Assembly (NCBI RefSeq): GCF_001678675.1 | Contig: NZ_LZRN01000011.1 | Span: forward strand, 1 to 64,000 | Source: Gelidibacter algens | GTDB taxonomy: Bacteria; Bacteroidota; Bacteroidia; Flavobacteriales; Flavobacteriaceae | Direction of reading: 5' to 3' | Length of the DNA: 64,000 bases | Shown here: positions 37,049-44,477 of the stretch, piece after piece | Layout: each line of letters starts with the position of its first letter | How positions within the stretch are numbered: position 1 is the stretch's first letter | Notes under the pieces: generated by a model | Told to the model about the DNA's origin: nothing | What the model saw: the letters and a program-made list of their open reading frames with translations, nothing else | The model's database searches: none | Made by a program: the position numbers and the translations under genes

Positions 37049-37240
37049 TTAGATAACTTTTACGTTAACTGCGTTTAATCCTTTTTTTCCTTCTGTAAGA
37101 TCGAATTCAACTTCGTCGCCTTCACGAACTTCGTCGATTAATCCTGAAATGTGAACAAAATGTTCTTTGTTGTTTCCTTCTTCTACGATAAAACCGAAGC
37201 CTTTAGCATCGTTGAAAAATTTTACTGTTCCTTTACTCAT
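37049..37240 (-). CDS. csp: Cold-shock domain protein
   Basis: A 63-residue single cold-shock domain: TVKFFNDAKGFGFIVEE (RNP1, KGFGFI), EHFVHISGL (RNP2-like), then EGDEVEFDLTEGKKGLNAVNVKVI. Such proteins bind single-stranded RNA or DNA and melt RNA structure, usually with cold or growth-phase induction. An FVHIS reading instead of the common VFVHxS keeps the nucleic-acid-binding aromatic and His. It has its own strong terminator and a candidate -7 box (TATCTTTG on the minus strand, 37276-37283), so it is probably monocistronic. Confidence 0.95.
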   Translation of the reverse strand: MSKGTVKFFNDAKGFGFIVEEGNNKEHFVHISGLIDEVREGDEVEFDLTEGKKGLNAVNVKVI

Positions 37241-37275
37241 TGTAATAAATATTAAATTATTTGTATATAATACGC

Positions 37276-37283
37276 CAAAGATA
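37276..37283 (-). promoter_or_regulatory. Candidate -7 element for the cold-shock gene
   Basis: TATCTTTG on the minus strand matches TAnnTTTG, about 36 bases upstream of the start codon. A TTG (plus-strand CAA at 37299-37301) is 15 bases away, 2 short of the usual spacing. Confidence 0.45.
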
Positions 37284-37457
37284 ATACCTAAAGGGATACA
37301 AACTACCTTTTTGGCTATAAATATTTTTGAAAGACTTCATTACCTAAAATTTTTGAGAATTTTTAGTCTGAAATATAGCTTTATTAAAAATTTGTTTTCA
37401 AGTCGATCTCAAGTTTGACAGCACTCATATCTCTTTAAAGGGATCCACAAATAGCTA

Positions 37458-37811
37458 CTATCGTTTAATTAAGAGACGACATTGATTTCCTAATAAAGCC
37501 GCTACGCCAGCAGCAACACCACCAATAAAACCCGTAACCAAGAGCAATAGCGGCCAACTGCCACCTAATGGTAGCAACACCGCTATTTTTTCTGCCAAAA
37601 TAAAATCGTTGGCATTGCCTAGCCAAAAGGCATATACCATCCAAAATAAAAGGACGGCCAAAAATGGGATAAAAAAAACAGCCGAACGTTTCAGACCAAA
37701 AAATAAAGTGGAGACAAAACCTGCGACCATGACATGCCACCAAGGCAAGAATTGAGAGAGGATAATGGCAATAATCAAAGTGACTGCAAAATTAATAAGA
37801 TTGTTTTTCAT
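37458..37811 (-). CDS. Small multi-pass membrane protein
   Basis: A 117-residue protein almost entirely of hydrophobic segments (about four helices, including INFAVTLIIAIILSQFLPWWHV, FFIPFLAVLLFWMVYAFWL and LLLLVTGFIGGVAAGVAALLG) with a short basic C-terminus. I do not recognise it. Its start overlaps the stop of the penicillin-acylase-family gene by four bases (ATGA), so they are translationally linked. The 92-codon frame nested on the same strand is a shadow. Confidence 0.75.
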   Translation of the reverse strand: MKNNLINFAVTLIIAIILSQFLPWWHVMVAGFVSTLFFGLKRSAVFFIPFLAVLLFWMVYAFWLGNANDFILAEKIAVLLPLGGSWPLLLLVTGFIGGVAAGVAALLGNQCRLLIKR

Positions 37812-40229
37812 CGATTTGGTATTAATGTTTGGGTTGCCATAATATCTTTTTTAGCGTCTTGATCTTGCATAAACAACAAGCTTATATAGTCTCCTGCGGC
37901 CCATTGATCAATAAAATTATCGTAATATTTACTGCCCGGATTCCCTGATTGACCGCCTGGATAAATCCCATAGCCAATAGGAGGGGATGTCATTTCTACA
38001 ATCATTCGCCATGAAGGCCCATGGTTTTTTGAAGCGGCATTTACGGTGTTGTAATCGCCACCAATAGGTACATCAAATCGAGAAAATGCAGGAAGCGCTT
38101 GGAGCAAGTGGCCTACGAAGGTAGCTTTGTAGGCACTCCAATTATAATCGCCATGTGCTGCCTTCCATTCCACAAGCTCTTTTGCAGTCTCTTTAAACGT
38201 AATCAAAAATAAATCTTTTGCGGTTTCTTTTTCTGGCGTGCTGACAATATCCATCAATTCATCTTCAGGCTGGTTCTTGAGCATTTCAATAGTTTGATAA
38301 GTAAAAGGTTTGTCCATTACCAAAGGATCAGCATCATATTCATCCCAAATAATTTCTGACAATTTGGTCCACCAACTTTCCCAAATACTTGGTGCCAGTT
38401 GATCAATTTCGCTGTAGAAATCCCACATTTTGATCGTATTAAGAATATCCATTTCTTCAGTATTTAATGAGGAGGTGTCCATATTGGCGAAAACATAAGG
38501 CAGCAACTCAGACGCTTTTAAATTGTAATTGTTGTTCTGTAAGTTCTTAAAATCTTGAATGTCGAATTTGTCCTTCGATCTGAAAAAATCATTGATAGTG
38601 CGGTTTCTGTAGGTTTCATAACCATCGTTAAAAACATAAAACGGATAAGATTCATCCACAGGATGCTGATTTGCAGAACTCACAAAACCGCGTTCCGGAT
38701 TTTTAGTATGCGCATTAAATGCCTGAGGAATAAAGTTTTGCCAATCGTGTTGCGGATTGCTGCCATCTAATAAAAATTTACCTTGTCCTTCCCATTTATT
38801 GGGGAATTTTCCTTGAATCCATAGGGCAATATCACCTTGGGTAGAGGCAAAGACAAAATTTTGGGCTGGAGCGGTATAGCCTTTAAGCGCATTAAGATAA
38901 TCATCATAATTTTTTCCTTCGTTAAATTTTAAAAAGGTACGTTGGTTGTTGCCACCCATATGTCCTACCCATTGCATGGCATAGCCTGCTTTTGGATTAT
39001 CGCCTTTAAAATTATGGTCATAGGTTACAGGACCATGGTGTGTATAAATAATGGTGTCATAAAGCGTTTTCCCATTTCTGATTTTGATTTCCTCAATACG
39101 CTGTGTGGTCTTTTTCCATTGGCCATCATGTTTATATTCTTTTCTGGTGGTGTCTTTAAATTCGATTTTATACCAATCCAAAACATCCCGTGTGGCATTG
39201 GTTTCACCCCAAGCAATATGATTATTAAACCCTGAAATGATTCCCAAAGCCCCGGGAAGTGTGGCGCCAAAACTGTTATGCTCTGGGGTGGCCAATTGCA
39301 TGACAAACCAAATGGAAGGAAGATTCAAACTTAAATGTGGATCATTGGCCAAAATAGGATGTCCGGAATATGACTTTTCTCCTGAAACAGCCCAGTTATT
39401 ACTGCCATTATGAGGATTCGTTTTCTCTAGCGTTTCTGAAAGGGTAATCGAGTCAGAGGGTATTTCTGATTCAGGCGTTTCAGGCATTTTCATATCGATA
39501 AAACTCCAATCGGTTTCTTTAGAAATAACGGGATCGTTAATATCAAAAAAATCAGGATATAAAAGATCAAAACGATCCTTTCCAAATACTTTTAAGAGCA
39601 TTGGTATATTCCAGATCAGAATCACCACCGGCCAACATTTTTGTCATATACATGAGCAACAGCGCCGTTTTTTTAGTAGTCCAAAGTTCAGGTGCATAAT
39701 CCAGCAGTTTGTATTCTACAGGATAGTCTTTGGGTTGCAACTGCTTGATGTAGCTATTGACACCGTCACGATACGCTTCCATGTATTTTAAAGTTTCAGG
39801 ATCTTTCTGCATTTCTTCGAGCGCTTTTTCTGCACCAAAATCCATGCCCCGGCGGCGTTCTTGACGGTCATATTCCAGTGCTTTGTCGCCAATAATTTCT
39901 GCCAAGCGTCCACCAGCGGCAAAGGTTTGAAATTCCAGTTGCCACAAGCGGTGTTTTGCCGTGAGATAGCCTTGCGTAAGATATAGGTCTACGTCATTTT
40001 GGGCAAACACGTGCGGAATCAAATACTGATCATAATGAACAGTAACCTCACTCTCTAAACCATCAATAGGCATGTTGGTGCTGAGGTTTTCATCCTGCTC
40101 GTTTTGCCAAAACCCTTGATTGGGACTCAAAAATTTACCCATGGGAGGAATGCTGCCAAATTTGCCATTCAGACCAATAAACACGACTATAGTAAACACT
40201 AAAGCAAGCAGTAGTTTGAAATATTTCAT
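37808..40229 (-). pseudogene. Penicillin acylase family protein, single-base frameshift
   Basis: Ntn-hydrolase amidase of the penicillin/acyl-homoserine-lactone acylase family. The N-terminal frame (40229 to 39567) has a signal anchor, IPHVFAQNDVDLYLTQGYLTAKHRLWQLE and EYTNALK, then leaves frame. The remainder (to 37808) continues VFGKDRFDLLYPDFF and contains the autocatalytic nucleophile Ser in HNGSNNWAVSGE, plus beta-subunit motifs (GETNATRDVLDWY). Removing one base from the TTTT run at 39590-39593 (plus strand) joins them into a normal ~806-residue precursor. The substrate is unknown. Either a fresh null allele or a base-call error. Confidence 0.85.
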
Positions 40230-40324
40230 AGAGGTAATTTAGTTGAGGATTTGAAAATAGGGACTAATACGGAAATAAAGTGTTAATGAAGAATGAAGTA
40301 GCGGTTACAAAATAAAGGACCTAT

Positions 40325-40621
40325 TTAACGCAATACCAATTTTTTAATCACGTCTTTACCTAAAGATTCATTGAGCATTTTTATAATTTTATCCTTACCA
40401 TAACTTAGTTCTTCTCGTAACACACTAGAACTGAGTTGTACATAAAGCGTATCGCGCTCCAATTGAATAGCCGTAGTATAGTTGTTGACGCCATTGCCCA
40501 TCATCTGGGCCCAAGCATCTTTTACGTTCACTTTGTCCAGTCCTGGTTGAAGTTTATTATTGTCCACAAATTCTTTTAGGAGATCACTGATAGAAAGATG
40601 ATCATTATTTCGTCTTGCCAT
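40325..40621 (-). CDS. DciA-family (DUF721) protein
   Basis: A 98-residue protein with the DUF721/DciA pattern: NDHLSISDLLKEFVDNN at the N-terminus, VKDAWAQMMGNGVNNYTTAI in the middle, and LERDTLYVQLSSSVLREELSYGKDKIIKMLNESLG toward the end. DciA assists loading of the replicative helicase DnaB in bacteria lacking DnaC. It lies near recF, also a replication and repair gene, in the same orientation, which fits. The N-terminus is short and basic as in relatives. Confidence 0.88.
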   Translation of the reverse strand: MARRNNDHLSISDLLKEFVDNNKLQPGLDKVNVKDAWAQMMGNGVNNYTTAIQLERDTLYVQLSSSVLREELSYGKDKIIKMLNESLGKDVIKKLVLR

Positions 40622-40641
40622 TTTAGATGTGTTGTATATTA

Positions 40642-40662
40642 TTTGGAATTTGAAATTTGTTA
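40642..40662. repeat. TTTGGAA heptamer array
   Basis: Three units, TTTGGAA, TTTGAAA, TTTGTTA, in 7-base register between two minus-strand genes. The TTTGGAA/TTTGAAA units are the other-strand reading of the AATTYCA family. Confidence 0.45.
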
Positions 40663-40673
40663 TTTTGACTTTG

Positions 40674-41105
40674 TTATTCGGAACTTGATTTTTCCACAGT
40701 TATCGGTTCAAAGCGTTTATAAAGATACTTTACTTTTTGCTCGTTTATAATCAAAAGCTGATCTTCAGTCGCATTTAAAACAGTTTCTTTCCATGTGGCG
40801 TAGGGTGTGGTATAGTAAATACGCAGACTGTCATTTTCAATTTTCACTTTCAAACCTTCAGCGTCATCTGATGTTGTATAGGTACCATCAAAACTAGGCT
40901 TCAATTTTTTTCTGAATCCTGTCAAACTATCGTTCACGCTCAAATAATCAACAGTTTCATTATATACGTAATCTCGCTTAGAACCATCTGCCATGGTGAC
41001 TTCATCAATTTCCCAATAGCCGGTCAAATGCTCCACAAATGAATTGGGATCATTGGAACAGCCCATTAAAATGAAACTCAAAAGTAAAATTGTATATCTT
41101 TTCAT
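40674..41105 (-). CDS. Lipocalin-like lipoprotein
   Basis: About 143 residues from ATG 41105, which gives a lipoprotein signal (KRYTILLLSFILMGCSN; Cys about 16); ATG 41129 would add eight residues before it. The mature protein shows a lipocalin-like opening (LTGYWEIDEVTMADGSKRDYVYNETVDYLSV) and an all-beta pattern ending DQLLIINEQKVKYLYKRF. Such small outer-membrane or periplasmic lipoproteins are common in Flavobacteriaceae near recF. Ligand unknown. It lies between recF and the dciA gene in the same direction. Confidence 0.8.
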   Translation of the reverse strand: MKRYTILLLSFILMGCSNDPNSFVEHLTGYWEIDEVTMADGSKRDYVYNETVDYLSVNDSLTGFRKKLKPSFDGTYTTSDDAEGLKVKIENDSLRIYYTTPYATWKETVLNATEDQLLIINEQKVKYLYKRFEPITVEKSSSE

Positions 41106-41207
41106 GGTTGTGTAAAATTTAAGTTCCAAAATTTAAGCTCTAAATCCCAAAAGGAATGTCATTCTAATGTGTTCTTGCGATTTGGAAATTTAAATCTGGA
41201 ATTTGCA

Positions 41208-42287
41208 TCAGAGTTTAAATATCTTATAAGACTGATGCACCTGTTTAATAATGTCTTCGGTACGATCAGCATGTGTGTCACTGATAAAAAGCTGTCCGAA
41301 ATTCTCATTGTCGACCAATGCAATTATTTGTGCAACGCGGTTTTCATCTAATTTATCAAAAATATCATCCAAAAGCAAAATAGGAGAGACGCCACTTCTT
41401 TGTTTTATGAAATCAAACTGTGCTAATTTCAGAGCAATCAAAAATGATTTTTGCTGTCCTTGACTGCCAAATTTTTTAATCGGGAAACCGTCAATCTCAA
41501 AATTCAAATCGTCTTTATGAATTCCAACTGAGGTGTACTGAAGCGCTTTGTCTTTATTGATGTTGCTCTTCAAAAGTGAATTCAAATCGGTTTCAAACAA
41601 ATCACTTCTATAGCTCAAATCAACAGGTTCCTGCTTATTGCTGATCGCGTTATAGCGCTCCTTAAAAATAGGAATAAAAGTTTCCAGAAACGCTTTTCTA
41701 ATGGTGAAAATTTCAGAGCCATACGTGTGCAGCTGCTCATTATAAACTTCCAATGTTTGGGCATTAAAGGTATTGTTCAGTGCAAAATATTTCAATAGAG
41801 CATTACGCTGCTGGAGTATTTTGTTATAGCTGATCAGTTGATTGAGATAATTTTTATCACTTTGTGAAATCACACTATCTATAAATTTCCTTCTGGTATC
41901 ACTGCCTTCAATGATCAAGTCCCTATCAGCTGGAGAAATTATGACCAAAGGAATAAAGCCAATATGGTCACTAAATTTTTCATATGCTTTCCCATTGCGC
42001 TTGATCATTTTTTTTTGACCTTTCTTTAGCGAAACGATTATTTTTTCATCACGATCTTCTTTCTCAAAAATGCCTTCTACCACGAAAAAATCTTCCCCGT
42101 GTCTGATGTTTTGGGTAGCGATGGGATTGAAATAACTTTTCCCAAAAGATAAATTGTATATAGCGTCCAAAACATTGGTTTTTCCTATGCCATTGGCACC
42201 CACAAAGCAATTGATTTTGTGATCAAAAGTAAAGTCTTGACTATCAAAATTTTTGTAATTAAGTAAGGAAAGTGAGTTTAAAACCAT
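41208..42287 (-). CDS. recF: DNA replication and repair protein RecF
   Basis: A 359-residue SMC/ABC-type ATPase that helps RecOR load RecA at gaps. The P-loop reads [26 protein letters not shown] (about residue 30), the signature region [17 protein letters not shown] (about 275) and Walker [16 protein letters not shown] (about 305) are intact. The protein begins [14 protein letters not shown], as in relatives. It is divergent from the YfgM-like gene, and the lipocalin and dciA genes follow. Confidence 0.96.
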   Translation of the reverse strand: MVLNSLSLLNYKNFDSQDFTFDHKINCFVGANGIGKTNVLDAIYNLSFGKSYFNPIATQNIRHGEDFFVVEGIFEKEDRDEKIIVSLKKGQKKMIKRNGKAYEKFSDHIGFIPLVIISPADRDLIIEGSDTRRKFIDSVISQSDKNYLNQLISYNKILQQRNALLKYFALNNTFNAQTLEVYNEQLHTYGSEIFTIRKAFLETFIPIFKERYNAISNKQEPVDLSYRSDLFETDLNSLLKSNINKDKALQYTSVGIHKDDLNFEIDGFPIKKFGSQGQQKSFLIALKLAQFDFIKQRSGVSPILLLDDIFDKLDENRVAQIIALVDNENFGQLFISDTHADRTEDIIKQVHQSYKIFKL

Positions 42288-42393
42288 GTAAAAAATTCGC
42301 TTTTAAATAAGATTGATGATCAACTGCGCGAAAGGATGTGCAAATTATTGAAAAATAACAAATAATTTACCTTTTATATACCAATTAAAATTT

Positions 42394-42401
42394 TAATTTT
42401 G
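42394..42401 (+). promoter_or_regulatory. Candidate -7 element for the YfgM-like/ribH unit
   Basis: TAATTTTG matches TAnnTTTG, 22 bases before ATG 42423, and lies just upstream of or over the start of the longest frame (42399), supporting the later start. Confidence 0.45.
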
Positions 42402-42422
42402 CGGCGCACAAATTACGACACT

Positions 42423-43190
42423 ATGGCAACTTATAAGAAAAGAGGTTACAAACCAAAAACCCAAGCTGAAAAAACTGAAGCTTTAGAAGACAACTCAACA
42501 ACGGCCGAGGTATTTAACACCTTGGATGAGTCTGCTTCCAGAACTGAAGAATGGGCAGTTAAAAACCAAAATTATATTATTGGGGCTGTAGCGGTGATAG
42601 CTTTGGTTGCCTTAAGCTATTTGGGCTACAACAAATTTGTTGCAGAACCTAAGGCGAGTTTAGCAATGAACGATATGTTCCAGGCACAGCAGTATTTTGA
42701 GCAAGCAGTCAATGGTGTTGCAGCTAAAGACTCTTTGTATACCTTGTCCTTAAACGGCGGTGAAGGAAAGTTTGGGATGTTGGACATCATCAACGAATAC
42801 GGTGGAACACCTGCAGCTGATTTGGCTACCTATTACGCCGGAATGGCCTATTACAATTTGAATGACTACCAAAATACTGTAAAATATTTGAGTGATTTTT
42901 CAGGTGACGATTTATTATTAGCACCTATTGCGAACGGTAGGATTGGAGACGCTTTTGTACAGCTTAACCAACCTGAAGATGCTTTGAGCTATTACGAAAA
43001 GGCAGCCAGTATGAATGAAAATGGTTTTACAACGCCAATGTACTTGTTTAAAGCAGGTAACGTTGCACTTACTCTAGGAAAGACAGAAGCCGCTCTTGAG
43101 CACTTTAATACTATAAAAGAAACGTATCCAACATCAAGCCAAGCGGCCAATATTGAGGTATTTATAGGACAGGCACAGGCAAGTTTGTAA
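42423..43190 (+). CDS. Membrane-anchored tetratricopeptide protein (YfgM-like)
   Basis: About 255 residues from ATG 42423 (MATYKKRGYKPKTQAEK); an upstream in-frame ATT/AGG stretch to 42399 overlaps the -7 promoter box. An N-terminal cytosolic Lys-rich stretch is followed by one transmembrane helix (NYIIGAVAVIALVALSYLGYN, about residues 55-75) and a periplasmic TPR region (AYYNLNDYQNTVKYLSDF, ALSYYEKAASMNENGFTTP, ALEHFNTIKETYPTSSQA). This layout is that of YfgM, an ancillary SecYEG-associated protein, but partner identity is inferred. It lies 4 bases before ribH, so they are co-transcribed. Confidence 0.85.
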   Translation: MATYKKRGYKPKTQAEKTEALEDNSTTAEVFNTLDESASRTEEWAVKNQNYIIGAVAVIALVALSYLGYNKFVAEPKASLAMNDMFQAQQYFEQAVNGVAAKDSLYTLSLNGGEGKFGMLDIINEYGGTPAADLATYYAGMAYYNLNDYQNTVKYLSDFSGDDLLLAPIANGRIGDAFVQLNQPEDALSYYEKAASMNENGFTTPMYLFKAGNVALTLGKTEAALEHFNTIKETYPTSSQAANIEVFIGQAQASL

Positions 43191-43194
43191 AAGC

Positions 43195-43680
43195 ATGGCA
43201 ACAAAAAATCAGAATTTATCAGATTATGATAAAAACACAATCCCAAATGCGAAAGACTTTCGATTTGGGATTGTTGTTTCAGAATGGAACAGTACTATCA
43301 CCGATAATCTTTTTCAGGGTGCTTTCGATACGCTGGTTGCGCATGGCGCATTATCTGAAAACATTGTCAGCTGGCATGTTCCTGGTAGTTATGAGCTGAT
43401 TTATGGCAGTAAAAAAATGCAAGACCAAAAGGTGGATGCAGTTATTGCGATAGGTTGCGTGATTCAAGGAGATACCAAGCATTTTGACTTTGTGTGTGAA
43501 GCGGTTTCCCAAGGGATCAAAGATTTGAATGTGATGCATGATACGCCAGTCATTTTTTGTGTGCTCACTGATAATACGATGCAACAATCTATTGACAGAT
43601 CAGGTGGCAAACACGGCAATAAAGGTATTGAGGCGGCAGTAGCGGCTATTAAAATGGCGGTGTTGCGTCAACAGGCTTGA
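43195..43680 (+). CDS. ribH: 6,7-dimethyl-8-ribityllumazine synthase
   Basis: Condenses 5-amino-6-ribitylaminouracil with 3,4-dihydroxy-2-butanone 4-phosphate to lumazine, the last precursor of riboflavin. The 161-residue protein has VVSEWNSTITDNL (pyrimidine site), HVPGSYELIYGSKKM (about 62), CVIQGDTKHFDFVCEAVSQGI with the catalytic His (about 97) and SGGKHGNKGIEAAVAAI at the end. The next 160 bases are a dense heptamer repeat. Confidence 0.96.
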   Translation: MATKNQNLSDYDKNTIPNAKDFRFGIVVSEWNSTITDNLFQGAFDTLVAHGALSENIVSWHVPGSYELIYGSKKMQDQKVDAVIAIGCVIQGDTKHFDFVCEAVSQGIKDLNVMHDTPVIFCVLTDNTMQQSIDRSGGKHGNKGIEAAVAAIKMAVLRQQA

Positions 43681-43683
43681 TTT

Positions 43684-43837
43684 AGTCTTCAGTCCTCAGT
43701 CTTCAGTCCTCAGTCTTCAGTCTTCAGTCCTCAGTCTTCAGTCCTCAGTCTTCGGTCTTCAGTCTTCGGTCCTCAGTCCTCAGTCCTCAGTCTTCGGTCA
43801 TCCGTCACCCGTCACCCGTCATCCGTCACCCGTCATC
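43684..43837. repeat. 22-unit heptamer tandem array (NGTCNNC)
   Basis: Twenty-two head-to-tail 7-base units in unbroken register, starting 4 bases past the ribH stop. Units 1-16 are mainly AGTCTTC or AGTCCTC with some GGTC variants; units 17-22 shift to GGTCATC then CGTCACC/CGTCATC. The GTC at positions 2-4 and C at position 7 are invariant. No direct-repeat/spacer layout, so it is not CRISPR. Confidence 0.95.
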
Positions 43838-43846
43838 AATCTCCGC

Positions 43847-43888
43847 GCTTCAAGCTTCAAGCTTCCTTCTTCAAGCTTCCATCTTCCT
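43847..43888. repeat. GCTTCAA heptamer array
   Basis: Six units in 7-base register: GCTTCAA twice, GCTTCCT, TCTTCAA, GCTTCCA, TCTTCCT. A second sequence family of the same period, 9 bases after the 22-unit array. Confidence 0.8.
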
Positions 43889-43944
43889 CCTCTTTTGTTA
43901 ACAATTTTTAGCAGTTGAAGCGACGTTTTTCCTCGTATTTTAAG

Positions 43945-43952
43945 TACATTTG
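43945..43952 (+). promoter_or_regulatory. Candidate -7 element for the small-protein/mutL/rhomboid unit
   Basis: TACATTTG matches TAnnTTTG and supports GTG 43980 as the next start. A TTG at 43915-43917 is 27 bases upstream, slightly beyond the usual spacing. Confidence 0.45.
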
Positions 43953-43979
43953 AAGTTCACAAAGACAAAGTTTTCAATA

Positions 43980-44189
43980 GTGAATTTATTTAAACAGCGT
44001 CAACCAAAACGTTTTAGTTACACGCCAAGACATCTCAAAGAACATCATAAGGATAAATCTTATGAATTTGATCCCCAATGGCGTCAAAAAACACAGCGCA
44101 AGAAAAAAACGTCGTCATTACTCGTGCTCATGATTATCTTAGGTATGGTAATTGTTATTTGGTATGTTTTAAGTAACTACGAAATTTAG
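43980..44189 (+). CDS. Small membrane protein, paralogue of the next gene
   Basis: A 69-residue protein from GTG 43980; the longer frame from TTG 43950 would begin inside a -7 promoter box. It has a basic cytosolic segment with the pattern F-K-x-R-Q-x-K-R-F-x-Y-x-P-R-H (FKQRQPKRFSYTPRH) and one C-terminal transmembrane helix (SLLVLMIILGMVIVIWYVL). I do not recognise a family. The same RQ...Y-x-PRH motif is found in the next gene, five bases downstream, so the two are probable tandem paralogues. Function unknown. Confidence 0.7.
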   Translation: MNLFKQRQPKRFSYTPRHLKEHHKDKSYEFDPQWRQKTQRKKKTSSLLVLMIILGMVIVIWYVLSNYEI

Positions 44190-44194
44190 AAATT

Positions 44195-44477
44195 ATGGGC
44201 ATCTTTAAGACACGTCAAAACAAGAAATATAATTATATACCAAGGCACTATCAAGGTGAGGGAAATCCGTTTGAGATCAAGCATAAATTTGATGAGCACA
44301 GAAAAACGGTCGGAAATGTAGGTTTAAAAGGTAAATTCGAAAACGCTTGGGACGACTATAAAAATACACCTGACAAAACCGCAAACAGACGAATTCTCAT
44401 TATTGCTGCGTATTTTAATATTCATTTTTCTGTTAATCATAGGCTTTGATTTGTCAATATTCTTTCCTAAAGGCTAA
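44195..44477 (+). pseudogene. Small membrane protein next to mutL, single-base frameshift
   Basis: The frame from ATG 44195 reads FKTRQNKKYNYIPRHYQGEGNPFEIKHKFDEHRKTVG and then NRRILIIAA before going out of frame to a stop at 44449. With one base removed around 44405-44411 it continues ILIFIFLLIIGFDLSIFF, a proper C-terminal transmembrane helix, and ends in TAA at 44475-44477. That TAA overlaps the ATG of mutL by one base (TAATG), strong evidence that this is the natural end. The repaired protein is 93 residues. It shares the F-K-x-R-Q...Y-x-P-R-H motif with the preceding gene. Confidence 0.75.

Noticed and set aside
43684-43837. Possible CRISPR array
   Set aside because: Units are 7 bases with no spacers and no cas genes nearby.
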